Assembly: GCF_024363565.1 (NCBI RefSeq)
Contig: NZ_JAJEKE010000004.1
Location: forward strand, 124,001 to 188,000
DNA: 64,000 nt
Reading direction: 5' to 3'
Source of the DNA: Lutispora saccharofermentans
Lineage (GTDB): Bacteria > Bacillota > Clostridia > Lutisporales > Lutisporaceae
The position numbers and the translations under genes were made by a program. The notes under the pieces were generated by a model. That model ran no database searches, was not told the origin of the DNA, and worked only from the letters and a program-made list of their open reading frames with translations. This document shows positions 51,235 to 58,660 of this stretch, one piece after another; within the stretch, counting starts at the first letter, position 1, and every line of letters begins with the position of its first letter.

Positions 51235-51520
51235 TGCAAAAAGCCCTAAGTCGATAATATCAACTTAGGGCGAACTGTACTAATCGCGGTACCACCTAAA
51301 TTCAGAAGAAATCTTCTGCACTCAAAAATACAAAATGTTATAACACCTTATACTCTTTCCTTATCACGGAGGAAATCCGATGAAACTTACTGGAATAATC
51401 GTTCGGTTCACAGCTCTAAGAGGGGTTCGGCATTCTTTCATTAAAGATTTTCACCAACCATCTTCTCTCTGATAAATCCAAAATGCTTACTGCTTCTTTT
51501 CACAGCCTTTAGTATTTATT
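51235..51520 (-). promoter_or_regulatory. T-box leader of proS
   Basis: On the minus strand the antiterminator motif GGTGGTACCGCG (complement near 51285-51296) is followed by a terminator hairpin (GCCCTAAGTTGATATTATCG with its partner, then T5 at 51240-51271). The specifier context GAACCCCTC is consistent with a CCC proline codon. The specifier reading is by analogy with the ileS leader and less certain. Confidence 0.88.
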
Positions 51521-51526
51521 TCGTAA

Positions 51527-51555
51527 ACTATAGCAGAAAAAATATGAAATGTCAA
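51527..51555 (-). promoter_or_regulatory. Sigma-A promoter of the proS T-box
   Basis: TTGACA (complement of 51550-51555), a 17-base spacer, and TATAGT (complement of 51527-51532). This is a near-consensus promoter at the start of the leader. Confidence 0.85.
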
Positions 51556-51571
51556 CAACAAAGCCCTTCCC

Positions 51572-51682
51572 TCAGCTAGTAAGAATTGGCAAGCTCATCC
51601 AAACCTTCTTCTCTCCATTGAACATTACCTGTCTATCCTCAAATATACCCTGACCGTTATGAAAAAATAGATTATTGCTCAT
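51572..51682 (-). CDS. Possible 36-residue small ORF upstream of proS
   Basis: From ATG 51682 the frame encodes MSNNLFFHNGQGIFEDRQVM followed by FNGEKKVWMSLPILTS and a stop. GAGAGG lies about 12 bases upstream, too far to be convincing. It is not similar to any family I know. It may be a gene fragment or chance. The rest of 51556-52059 holds nothing I can identify. Confidence 0.2.
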   Translation of the reverse strand: MSNNLFFHNGQGIFEDRQVMFNGEKKVWMSLPILTS

Positions 51683-52059
51683 GATCGTCACCAGCCTCTC
51701 ACAATATTTTATTTATTTCTAATTATACAGCATTTTCCATTCTGAAACAATGAACAGACAAGCAAAGCCTTTGTTAATAAAATAATAACAAAGGCCGAGT
51801 TTTCAAGGGGTACAGGCCTGCTTAAATCATCTGTACAAAGCTAGAAAAGGGGAGAGATAAAGAGCTTTAATCCGCACCGAAGCCATAGCTGAAAGCCGAT
51901 AGAGCTTGACTGCCTTCATACAAAGAAAATTGCGCTTTATGAAGGAAAATATGAATATATATAGAATGTATCTTAAAACGATAAATGCATCTGAGCTATC
52001 CCGCCTGAGTTTAACAAATATGGCAGATAACCGTCAGTGCATAAACGGGGGAAACGCTT

Positions 52060-53163
52060 ATGTCTAGAAAAAACTCTTACATTATAGCTGTAATCTTATC
52101 GGTCCTTCTGTCATGCATTGTTATCACTGAACTAACCCGCCCTAGGACCCCCGCCTCGGAAGAAGACGGGTGCCCAAGGGCGGTTAAGTCCAGCATGGAC
52201 TCGACTAACATTCAGCGGGGGTCGAATCCCCCGCTGAATGAAGCCTCGTTCAATTTTCAAAGACTGAAGCCGTCAGAGCTGCCGGTAATAAAAAATACCG
52301 AAGGCAAAATCCCGGGATTTGCCGTATATACCCAGGATGGCGATATACTTTATGCTAACGCGATTGAAGAAATTAAAAAAACTATAAGCAATAAAACAAT
52401 GGTGAAGACCGATAATTTTACAGTGGAGAATCCCATAGGCATAATCCAAAACCCTCCTCTTGAGAGAATAACGGATATATCAAGCAAGGCATTACAATCT
52501 ATAGACATGGAAAACAAGGTCCTAATCATATATATCGACGGCTTAGGCTACGACCAATACGAAAAAGCCTTAAATGAGGGCTGGATACCCTTTATGGAGT
52601 CCCTGGGTAAGGGTACCAGGGCTCTCACAGTATATCCTCCTATTACCGATGTGGCCTTTGCATCCATGGTTACGGGAGAGACACCAAAATATACGGGCAT
52701 ACACAGCAGGGAGAAAAACCCCTTAATGGTGCCTGCCATATTTGACAGAGCTTCTGGAAAAGGTAAGACCTCAAAGGTCATAGAAGGAAATATAAAAATA
52801 CTTACGACAGAGGTTGAGACCATTTTAAACATAGATGAAAACGGCAATGGAACCATCGATGATGAAATATATGAAAGCGCTATGAAGGAGATTCAAAATC
52901 CTCCCCATATTCTACTGGTTCATTTCCACTCCTTCGACGATTTTGGCCACGAGTACGGGCCAAGCTCCCAAGAGGCTTTGGAGCAGCTCAAGATCTTGGA
53001 TTCTTATATAGAAGATATGATAAAGGATTATAGGGGAGATATTATAATAACCTCAGACCATGGCATGCATGATGAAGAAGGCGGCGGCAATCACGGCATT
53101 TTCTGCGAGGCAGATTTATTTATACCCATTATACAGATTAAATTGCAAGCAGGTGGCCTATGA
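52060..53163 (+). CDS. Membrane-anchored type I phosphodiesterase/nucleotide pyrophosphatase-like protein with inserted repeat
   Basis: A 367-residue alkaline-phosphatase-superfamily protein. The N-terminal signal/anchor helix (about residues 7-22, YIIAVILSVLLSCIVI) is followed by 42 residues encoded by a palindromic element (ELTRPRTPAS ... NPPLNEASFN, residues 24-65), then the catalytic domain. Metal-binding motifs are IIYIDGLGYD, PPITDVAFASMVTGE with its catalytic-type Thr, HSFDDFGHEYG and ITSDHGMHDEEGGGNHG. The domain is probably outside the membrane. It is the first gene of an operon with an ECF transporter and overlaps the next gene by ATGA. It could release a transportable molecule from a nucleotide or phosphodiester. 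Confidence 0.82.
   Translation: MSRKNSYIIAVILSVLLSCIVITELTRPRTPASEEDGCPRAVKSSMDSTNIQRGSNPPLNEASFNFQRLKPSELPVIKNTEGKIPGFAVYTQDGDILYANAIEEIKKTISNKTMVKTDNFTVENPIGIIQNPPLERITDISSKALQSIDMENKVLIIYIDGLGYDQYEKALNEGWIPFMESLGKGTRALTVYPPITDVAFASMVTGETPKYTGIHSREKNPLMVPAIFDRASGKGKTSKVIEGNIKILTTEVETILNIDENGNGTIDDEIYESAMKEIQNPPHILLVHFHSFDDFGHEYGPSSQEALEQLKILDSYIEDMIKDYRGDIIITSDHGMHDEEGGGNHGIFCEADLFIPIIQIKLQAGGL
52121..52254 (+). mobile_element. 134-bp palindromic element inserted in frame within the phosphodiesterase gene (copy B)
   Basis: It matches copy A (24841-24974) along its whole length, about 85-90% by eye, in the same orientation relative to the gene. It contains a perfect 12-bp stem attcagcggggg/cccccgctgaat around tcgaat, a stem agtcc/ggact, and the 5' aacccgccct/agggcggtt hairpin. 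It encodes 42 residues in frame. A and B share the first 10 and last 10 codons' frame, but the middle is read in different frames. Confidence 0.88.
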
Positions 53164-53711
53164 ATAAGTTTTTAAAAAGATTTTCCATGTTCGATCTTGT
53201 GGTGATTTCACTCACCGCCGCTTTGGGAGTAGGCATAAAGCCGATAATAGTGCCTTTGGTCCATATAATCACAGGCCCTCTTTATATACCCGGAGGCGCC
53301 GCCGCCGGCGGCTTTTATATGCTTTGGATAGTTTTGGGCCTGGGCATGACAAGGAAAATAGGCACGGGTACTCTCATAGGCCTTGTGCAGGCTCTTTTAG
53401 TCATGATCACCGGAGTATACGGAACCCACGGAGCCATCAGCATGATCACATACACCGTGCCAGGACTTTTGGCAGATATGACGGCTAAACTTCTGAAAGA
53501 CAAGCTCATGAGCCCGGCGGGATTTTTTACCCTTGGCCTTCTGGCCAATGTTTCAGGGACTTTTTTGTCCTCTTTAATGTTTTTCCGGCTTCCTATGATT
53601 CCCATGCTCCTTTCCCTCAGTGCGGCGTCGCTGTCGGGAGGGCTGGGAGGTCTCATAGCATTTAGAATAACTAAGGCTATAAATAAACAGGGTGATGCAG
53701 ATGAAAAATAA
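53160..53711 (+). CDS. ECF transporter S component
   Basis: A 183-residue membrane protein with about five to six helices: LVVISLTAALGVGIKPIIVPLVHIITGPLYIPGGAAAGGFYMLWIVLGLG, then LIGLVQALLVMITGVYG, and further segments. It is the substrate-specific component of a complete ECF transporter whose two ATPases and T component follow in the same operon, so this is a dedicated (group I) system. It resembles the YkoE-type S components in length and TGPLYIPGG start, but the substrate cannot be assigned. The start overlaps the previous stop by 4 bases. Confidence 0.82.
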   Translation: MNKFLKRFSMFDLVVISLTAALGVGIKPIIVPLVHIITGPLYIPGGAAAGGFYMLWIVLGLGMTRKIGTGTLIGLVQALLVMITGVYGTHGAISMITYTVPGLLADMTAKLLKDKLMSPAGFFTLGLLANVSGTFLSSLMFFRLPMIPMLLSLSAASLSGGLGGLIAFRITKAINKQGDADEK

Positions 53712-54216
53712 AAAGCTTATAGCGATAATTGCAATTTTGACGGTTTTAACACTCTCATTGAGCTACATCAATATGAAGTCTGTTAATAAGGCTTCAGATG
53801 AAGAAGGAATGATCAGCTTTGTCTCCGGTGAGGACTCGGCAAGGCTTAGTTTTGATGAGATCACCGGCTTGGACTCAAAGGAATTCAAGGCTGTAGAAGA
53901 TACTTCCTCCTCGGGTCCCGCTTCCCGAAAATTCAAGGGAGTGCTGCTTAAAGATGCATTGAACAAGATCTCCATAAGCGATGAGACGATAAAGTCTTCT
54001 TCAAAAATAATAGTAAAAGGGCTGGACGGCTATGTAATAGCATTATCGCCCAATGAAGTTTTGGCTGACAACAGCGTTTACCTTGCTTATGAGAAAAACG
54101 GCAAGCCTCTTGGAAATATGAAAAACGGAGGAAGCGGCCCCTTCCAGCTTATAGCCGTATCGGATTCCTTCAGCCAGCGCTGGTGCAAATATGTTGTTGA
54201 GGTAACCTTAGAATGA
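53701..54216 (+). CDS. Extracytoplasmic protein with molybdopterin-binding-oxidoreductase-like fold
   Basis: About 171 residues with an N-terminal signal anchor (LIAIIAILTVLTLSLSYI). The domain reads FKGVLLKDALNKI, then SKIIVKGLDGYVIALSPNEVL, AYEKNGKPL, and GPFQLIAVSDSFSQRWCKYVVEVTL, resembling the small molybdopterin-binding domain of the sulfite oxidase family (SUOX-like) as found in lipoproteins without the catalytic half. A single Cys is in QRWCKYV. It overlaps both neighbours. A role in capturing a ligand for the ECF transporter is inference. ATG 53701 has AGGG 8 bases upstream; GTG 53692 is possible. Confidence 0.7.
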   Translation: MKNKKLIAIIAILTVLTLSLSYINMKSVNKASDEEGMISFVSGEDSARLSFDEITGLDSKEFKAVEDTSSSGPASRKFKGVLLKDALNKISISDETIKSSSKIIVKGLDGYVIALSPNEVLADNSVYLAYEKNGKPLGNMKNGGSGPFQLIAVSDSFSQRWCKYVVEVTLE

Positions 54217-54956
54217 ACCCCATATTAGAAGTCCAAAGCCTATCCTTCAGATATGCAAAAGCCGGTCCTATGATACTCGATTCAATCAATATGAAGATTG
54301 AAAAAGGCAGCATCACTGCAATTGCAGGCTTAAGCGGCTGCGGAAAAACCACTTTGGCTTTCTGCCTGTGCGGAGCCATACCCAAAAGCCTGCCGGGCAT
54401 CATGGAAGGCGATATATTGTTGGAAGGCAGAAGCATAAGAGAACTCAGCCTGCCGGCATTGTCCAAAAAAATCGGCATTGTCTTCCAGGATGTGGACAAT
54501 CAGCTTTTTCTGCCTACCGTAGAGGCTGAAATAGCCTTTGCTGCGGAAAATCTGTGCCTCTCCTATGAGGAAATAGAAGAAATGATTGAAAGAGTCTTAA
54601 AAACTCTCGGCATAGAGCATCTAAGAAGCCAAAATCCATCTCTGCTTTCCGGCGGCGAGAAGCATCTGGCTGCCATGGCTTCCATTTTGAGCCTTGATCC
54701 CGAGGTCATCATACTTGATGAAGCCTTATCACAGCTGGATAGTGATAATAGGGGTCTCATCATTGACAGGATCAAGCTGCTTCAAAGAGAAGGCAAAACC
54801 ATCATAGTCATCGACCATGACCTTGAAAACCTTATGATGGCCGATACTATCCTGCTCATGAAAGACGGCAGGATAGAACAAAGAATCAAGGCAGGTGAGA
54901 ACCGTGAGCTTCTATACAGCAAACTCACTGACTTTTTCCTATACCAGAATAAATAA
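54213..54956 (+). CDS. ECF transporter ATPase (EcfA-type), first
   Basis: A 247-residue ABC ATPase. Walker A is IAGLSGCGKTTLAFCLCG, the Q-loop is GIVFQDVDNQLF (the ECF DNQLF form), the signature is PSLLSGGEKHLAAMAS, Walker B is VIILDEALSQLD and the H-loop is IVIDHD. It pairs with the next ATPase to energise the T and S components. It overlaps the preceding stop by 4 bases. Confidence 0.92.
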   Translation: MNPILEVQSLSFRYAKAGPMILDSINMKIEKGSITAIAGLSGCGKTTLAFCLCGAIPKSLPGIMEGDILLEGRSIRELSLPALSKKIGIVFQDVDNQLFLPTVEAEIAFAAENLCLSYEEIEEMIERVLKTLGIEHLRSQNPSLLSGGEKHLAAMASILSLDPEVIILDEALSQLDSDNRGLIIDRIKLLQREGKTIIVIDHDLENLMMADTILLMKDGRIEQRIKAGENRELLYSKLTDFFLYQNK

Positions 54957-55563
54957 GCTTTTTGAGAATATAAGCTTTGCAATAGAGAAAGATCAACATG
55001 TAGGACTTATGGGGCCAAACGGCTGCGGAAAAACCACTTTGATCAAGCTTATGCTCGGGCTTCTCAAGCCTCAGCAAGGTGAAATATATCTCGATGGCAA
55101 GAATATAAATAATATTTCCTTATCCCATATAGGTAAAAAAGTAGGCTATGTCTTTCAGAACCCTGACAAGCAGCTGTTTTGCCCTACGGTTTGGGAGCAG
55201 ATGAGCTTCAGCTTCATATATGGGAATGCGGATTGCAAGGATGATGCGGACTATAAGCTTAAGCATTATCTTGAAATATTTGACCTTGCCAGATATAAGG
55301 ATTCCTCTCCTCTGGAGCTGAGCAGAGGAGAAAAACAAAGACTGGCCCTGGCCTCTGTGCTTTCACGTAATGTGGAATTCGTCATACTGGATGAGCCTAC
55401 TACAGGCTTGGATATATTGCGCAGAAAGCAGCTGGATAAATGCCTCGAAGCATTGAAGGAAGAAGGCAAAGGCTATATTATAGTAAGCCATGAGGATGAA
55501 TTCCTGATTCACCATGTGGATACAATCCTTAACCTTAACCCAAAAGGAGTTGACATCCGATGA
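54904..55563 (+). CDS. ECF transporter ATPase (EcfA-type), second
   Basis: About 219 residues. Walker A is LMGPNGCGKTTLIKLMLG, Q-loop YVFQNPDKQLF, signature SPLELSRGEKQRLALASVL, Walker B FVILDEPTTGLDILR, H-loop IIVSHEDE. It overlaps the previous ATPase by 53 bases when started at GTG 54904 (GTG 54895 is an alternative). Together the two ATPases form the heterodimer of the ECF module. Confidence 0.92.
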   Translation: MSFYTANSLTFSYTRINKLFENISFAIEKDQHVGLMGPNGCGKTTLIKLMLGLLKPQQGEIYLDGKNINNISLSHIGKKVGYVFQNPDKQLFCPTVWEQMSFSFIYGNADCKDDADYKLKHYLEIFDLARYKDSSPLELSRGEKQRLALASVLSRNVEFVILDEPTTGLDILRRKQLDKCLEALKEEGKGYIIVSHEDEFLIHHVDTILNLNPKGVDIR

Positions 55564-56285
55564 TAAGGCCGGACCCCAGAACCAGGATCATCATACTGTT
55601 TATCATTTCATCAGCAGCAGTATTGATAAGAGAAATATGGCCTCTTTTCTGGCTGCTTTTGATGACCATGATCTTATGCAAGCTTTTTTCAATTTGCTTA
55701 TCCGCATCGGTGAAAAGGTTAAAAAAGCTCTGGTATTTCTTCCTGGTATTGGCTTTGGTGCAGAGCATATTTACTTCAGGGGGAGAAACCATATTTAGTA
55801 TAGGGAATATAAGGATACTGACCACCATGGGACTGGAGAGCGGCATATCCATAATGTTGAGAATGTCCATAGTCATATTCTCTGCCCTGATAGTTGCATC
55901 CGCACCTCCTCTGGAGATAGTATACGGCCTGACGAAAATGAAGCTGCCCTATGAGATTGCCTTTATGGTTCTTCTGGCGATGAAATTTCTGCCTTTGTTT
56001 AGAGAAGAGTTTTCGGACTCAATTGCTGCAGTGCAGCTGGCAGGAGCGGATCTGGATAAGATACCGCTAAGGCAGAAGCTTTCATTGTATGCCTGCATAT
56101 TGACACCTTCTGTGGCTAAAGCCTTGAGCAGGGCCAGGTACATCTCCCTTTCCATGGAATGCAGAGCCTTCAGAGCATACCCATGCAGAACCGACTATTG
56201 CATATTGAAAATGAGGGGACCAGATTATACTGTTATACTGGCAGCTTTAATGCTGATCATCATAATTTTTATCTGCCTGCCATAA
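55560..56285 (+). CDS. ECF transporter transmembrane coupling protein (EcfT)
   Basis: A 241-residue membrane protein with about five to six helices. The conserved Ala-Arg coupling motifs appear in KALSRARYISLSMECRAFRAYP, in the cytoplasmic helices that link S component and ATPases. The ATG overlaps the previous stop by 4 bases. Confidence 0.9.
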   Translation: MIRPDPRTRIIILFIISSAAVLIREIWPLFWLLLMTMILCKLFSICLSASVKRLKKLWYFFLVLALVQSIFTSGGETIFSIGNIRILTTMGLESGISIMLRMSIVIFSALIVASAPPLEIVYGLTKMKLPYEIAFMVLLAMKFLPLFREEFSDSIAAVQLAGADLDKIPLRQKLSLYACILTPSVAKALSRARYISLSMECRAFRAYPCRTDYCILKMRGPDYTVILAALMLIIIIFICLP

Positions 56286-56322
56286 TAGCACAGCAAAGCA
56301 ATTTACTAAGGAGGCCGTCGAA

Positions 56323-56823
56323 ATGAAAGTCATATCGGTTTACGGATATTCAAAATCGGGCAAGACCACAACGGTAGAGTGCATAATAAAGGAGCTCATC
56401 AAACGCAATTATACCGTAGGCTCAGTGAAGGATATACATTATGAAGAGTTCTCCATAGACATGGAGGGCTCCAATACGGACAGGCATAGAAAAGCCGGAG
56501 CCGGGCTGGTTACCGCCCGCGGCCTTTATGAAACGGATATTTTATTTAAGGAAAGATTGCCTATGCCTGAGATATTAAAATTCTATGATCAGGATTTTGT
56601 AATACTGGAAGGGGTAACGGATTTTGAGGTTCCCAAGATTTTATGCGCATCCTCTGTCGAAGATGTGGTGGAGCGCATGCATCCCAGCGTATTTGTGTTA
56701 AGCGGCGTGATAAGCAACAAAATATCCCGCTTTAAAAATCTTTCCGTCATCAATGCCTTTACTGATATAGAGAGGCTTACGGATCTGGTGGAAAGCACCG
56801 CCATGGATTGGGAGCCTGTATAA
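56323..56823 (+). CDS. mobB: MobB-like molybdopterin-guanine-dinucleotide biosynthesis GTPase
   Basis: A 166-residue P-loop protein. Walker A is VYGYSKSGKTTTVECII, then GSVKDIHYEEFSIDMEGSNTDRHRKAGAGLVTARG, and FVILEGVTDFEVPKI, the standard MobB pattern. MobB aids formation of the dinucleotide form of molybdenum or tungsten cofactor. AAGGAGG lies 9 bases upstream. Placement in an ECF operon with a molybdopterin-binding-fold protein is unusual and is the basis for the pterin-salvage idea. Confidence 0.88.
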   Translation: MKVISVYGYSKSGKTTTVECIIKELIKRNYTVGSVKDIHYEEFSIDMEGSNTDRHRKAGAGLVTARGLYETDILFKERLPMPEILKFYDQDFVILEGVTDFEVPKILCASSVEDVVERMHPSVFVLSGVISNKISRFKNLSVINAFTDIERLTDLVESTAMDWEPV

Positions 56824-57458
56824 TGGATATAGAGATAGTGGAAAAATTCAGCAGCAAGCGAAATCATGTATATAAGGTAAAAATACATACCTCCTCCTCT
56901 GCTGTTTTAGCGGTGATGAAGAAGTATGAAAATGAAAGGGCTCACTTATTGGCTGTAGAGTATAATAACTTGAATATGCTCCGCCGGGCCGGGCTGTCTG
57001 TACCCGAAGTGATATATAAAGATGAAAGCCGCTTGTTCTTACAGCATATCGAAGGAATTCTGGTGAATGATTTGGCGGAAAGCCTTGATACGGGAGATTG
57101 GATTGATGAGTTGGCCTTATGGATGAGCAAGCTGCATCAAATATCCGCCGGAGCCTTCAGCATGCTGAAGGGTGACGTGAATCTGAAAAACTTCATATAC
57201 AGCGATAATAAGATATATGGTCTTGATTTTGAGGAAATGAAGCGCGGCGATGGTCGCATGGACTTGGCTGATCTATGCTTTTTCATGCTCACGAATGCTC
57301 CCTCCTTCACAAAAGAAAAGCATCTCATGATGAGAACGCTTTTGAAGAGCTATGAAAAATACTCCGGTTCGGAACTCAAGGATATGGCCAGGTATTTGCT
57401 TCTGAGCAAAGCAGAGGCAAAGATAAGAAGGGATCGAAGTAATTATAAGAATATTTAA
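56823..57458 (+). CDS. Protein-kinase-like/APH-fold small kinase with degenerate catalytic motif
   Basis: About 211 residues. The fold is that of small-molecule kinases: AVLAVMKKYENERAHLLAVEYNNLNMLRRAGLSVPEVIY, then the catalytic loop LKGDVNLKNFIYSDN, and the metal motif IYGLDFEEMKRGDGRMDLADLCFFML. The canonical HxDxxxxN reads GDVNLKN, so the His is Gly while Asp and Asn remain. RIO/APH-type kinases vary here. TAATG overlap with mobB. The substrate is unknown; it might phosphorylate the imported molecule. Confidence 0.72.
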   Translation: MDIEIVEKFSSKRNHVYKVKIHTSSSAVLAVMKKYENERAHLLAVEYNNLNMLRRAGLSVPEVIYKDESRLFLQHIEGILVNDLAESLDTGDWIDELALWMSKLHQISAGAFSMLKGDVNLKNFIYSDNKIYGLDFEEMKRGDGRMDLADLCFFMLTNAPSFTKEKHLMMRTLLKSYEKYSGSELKDMARYLLLSKAEAKIRRDRSNYKNI

Positions 57459-57553
57459 AACATTCTTGAGTTTTTAGAGGAAACTCTGAACTTTTATAGA
57501 AAGATAACATTAACAGCAAATAACTGATTTATTCTATACAAAGGAGTGTCAGC

Positions 57554-58660
57554 ATGGATAAGAAGCTTATGCAAGCAAATGATTATGAGAATATTCTCAG
57601 GTTTCTTTCTCTAATACAAGAAAGCGAAGGAGATTACCGGTATAGAGTGTTAAAGCATCTGGCCGATATTTTTAAATATAATAATCTGACTTTTTTGCTT
57701 GTGGATGAAAACGGCATGTTTACCAATCCCCTGGGTTTAAATATCAGCAACAAGCTTTGCTATATGTACACTCAGCACTACTTTAAAACTGATATCTTTC
57801 ATCCCGTCAACCTCTCTACTCAGCTCATGCTCACAAAAAAAGCCATTACCATATCAGATATTATGCCTTATAAGCAATTTGAAGACACTGAGTATTATAA
57901 TGATTTTTTAAAGAAGGATAACCTCTATTATGAGGTTGCTCTCCCTTTGAATGTAGATAATAAGCTGGTTGGAGGAATAGGCGTATTCAGGTCAAAAGAA
58001 GAAGGGGATTTCAGAGCCAAAGACTTAGAAATATTAACTTATTTATCAAAATATATAGCTTATCACCTTTATAAATACCAGGAAACCTCCCAAATCAAGC
58101 ATGAAAATTTTATGTATGAAAATTGTGTCTCCCAGCTGCCCATCGGTTTGGTAATTCTAGATGGCAGCCGTTCATTGGTCAACTACAATGAAATTGCTAA
58201 ATCATTCTGCAGGGATATTCTTAATGATAAATTTTGTCCCAACCCTGTTCAGGATATTATAAATATGGTCTTATCGAGCTTAAACCTTAATGAGATCACC
58301 TCATGTTCTTGCATCTATACTAATTTTGAACAATATACATTTAAAATTTCACTCTCAATCATTCCCAGTATTTATAAAGGCATTGAAACATACTATCAAA
58401 TCTATATAGTTAAAAATTCAGCTAAAGAAAAAATAGATCTTTTATGCTCAGCACAGATTTACAATCTTACAAAGCGTGAATTGGAAGTGATTGAACTTAT
58501 TTCCAAAGGGTTAAACAACCGAGAAATCAGTGAAAAATTATATATCAGCAGCAATACCGTCAGAACTCATATTGACAACATATTCAACAAGCTTAATGTG
58601 AGCAGCAGAATGGCCATCTTATATAAGATGGGGATTATTAAGAAGTCCCTGAAAGCCTAG
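57554..58660 (+). CDS. LuxR-family transcriptional regulator with N-terminal GAF/PAS-like sensor
   Basis: A 368-residue regulator. The C-terminal LuxR helix-turn-helix is LTKRELEVIELISKGLNNREISEKLYISSNTVRTHIDNIFNKLNVSSRMAIL. The N-terminal 300 residues hold a GAF-like domain (YRVLKHLADIFKYNNLTFLLVDENGM ... YYEVALPLNVDNKLVGGIGVFRS) and a PAS-like region (LPIGLVILDGSRSLVNYNEIAKSFC). It converges on the acetoin operon; the stop codons share CTAG. It probably controls that operon, though other LuxR targets are possible. AAGGAG lies 8 bases upstream. Confidence 0.85.
   Translation: MDKKLMQANDYENILRFLSLIQESEGDYRYRVLKHLADIFKYNNLTFLLVDENGMFTNPLGLNISNKLCYMYTQHYFKTDIFHPVNLSTQLMLTKKAITISDIMPYKQFEDTEYYNDFLKKDNLYYEVALPLNVDNKLVGGIGVFRSKEEGDFRAKDLEILTYLSKYIAYHLYKYQETSQIKHENFMYENCVSQLPIGLVILDGSRSLVNYNEIAKSFCRDILNDKFCPNPVQDIINMVLSSLNLNEITSCSCIYTNFEQYTFKISLSIIPSIYKGIETYYQIYIVKNSAKEKIDLLCSAQIYNLTKRELEVIELISKGLNNREISEKLYISSNTVRTHIDNIFNKLNVSSRMAILYKMGIIKKSLKA

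Noticed and set aside
52218-52250. A tRNA T-arm-like stretch (gggggtcgaatccccc) that could hint at a tRNA gene
   Set aside because: The loop is 6 bases, the stem runs to 12 bp, and no acceptor, D or anticodon arms surround it. It is the third hairpin of the palindromic element.
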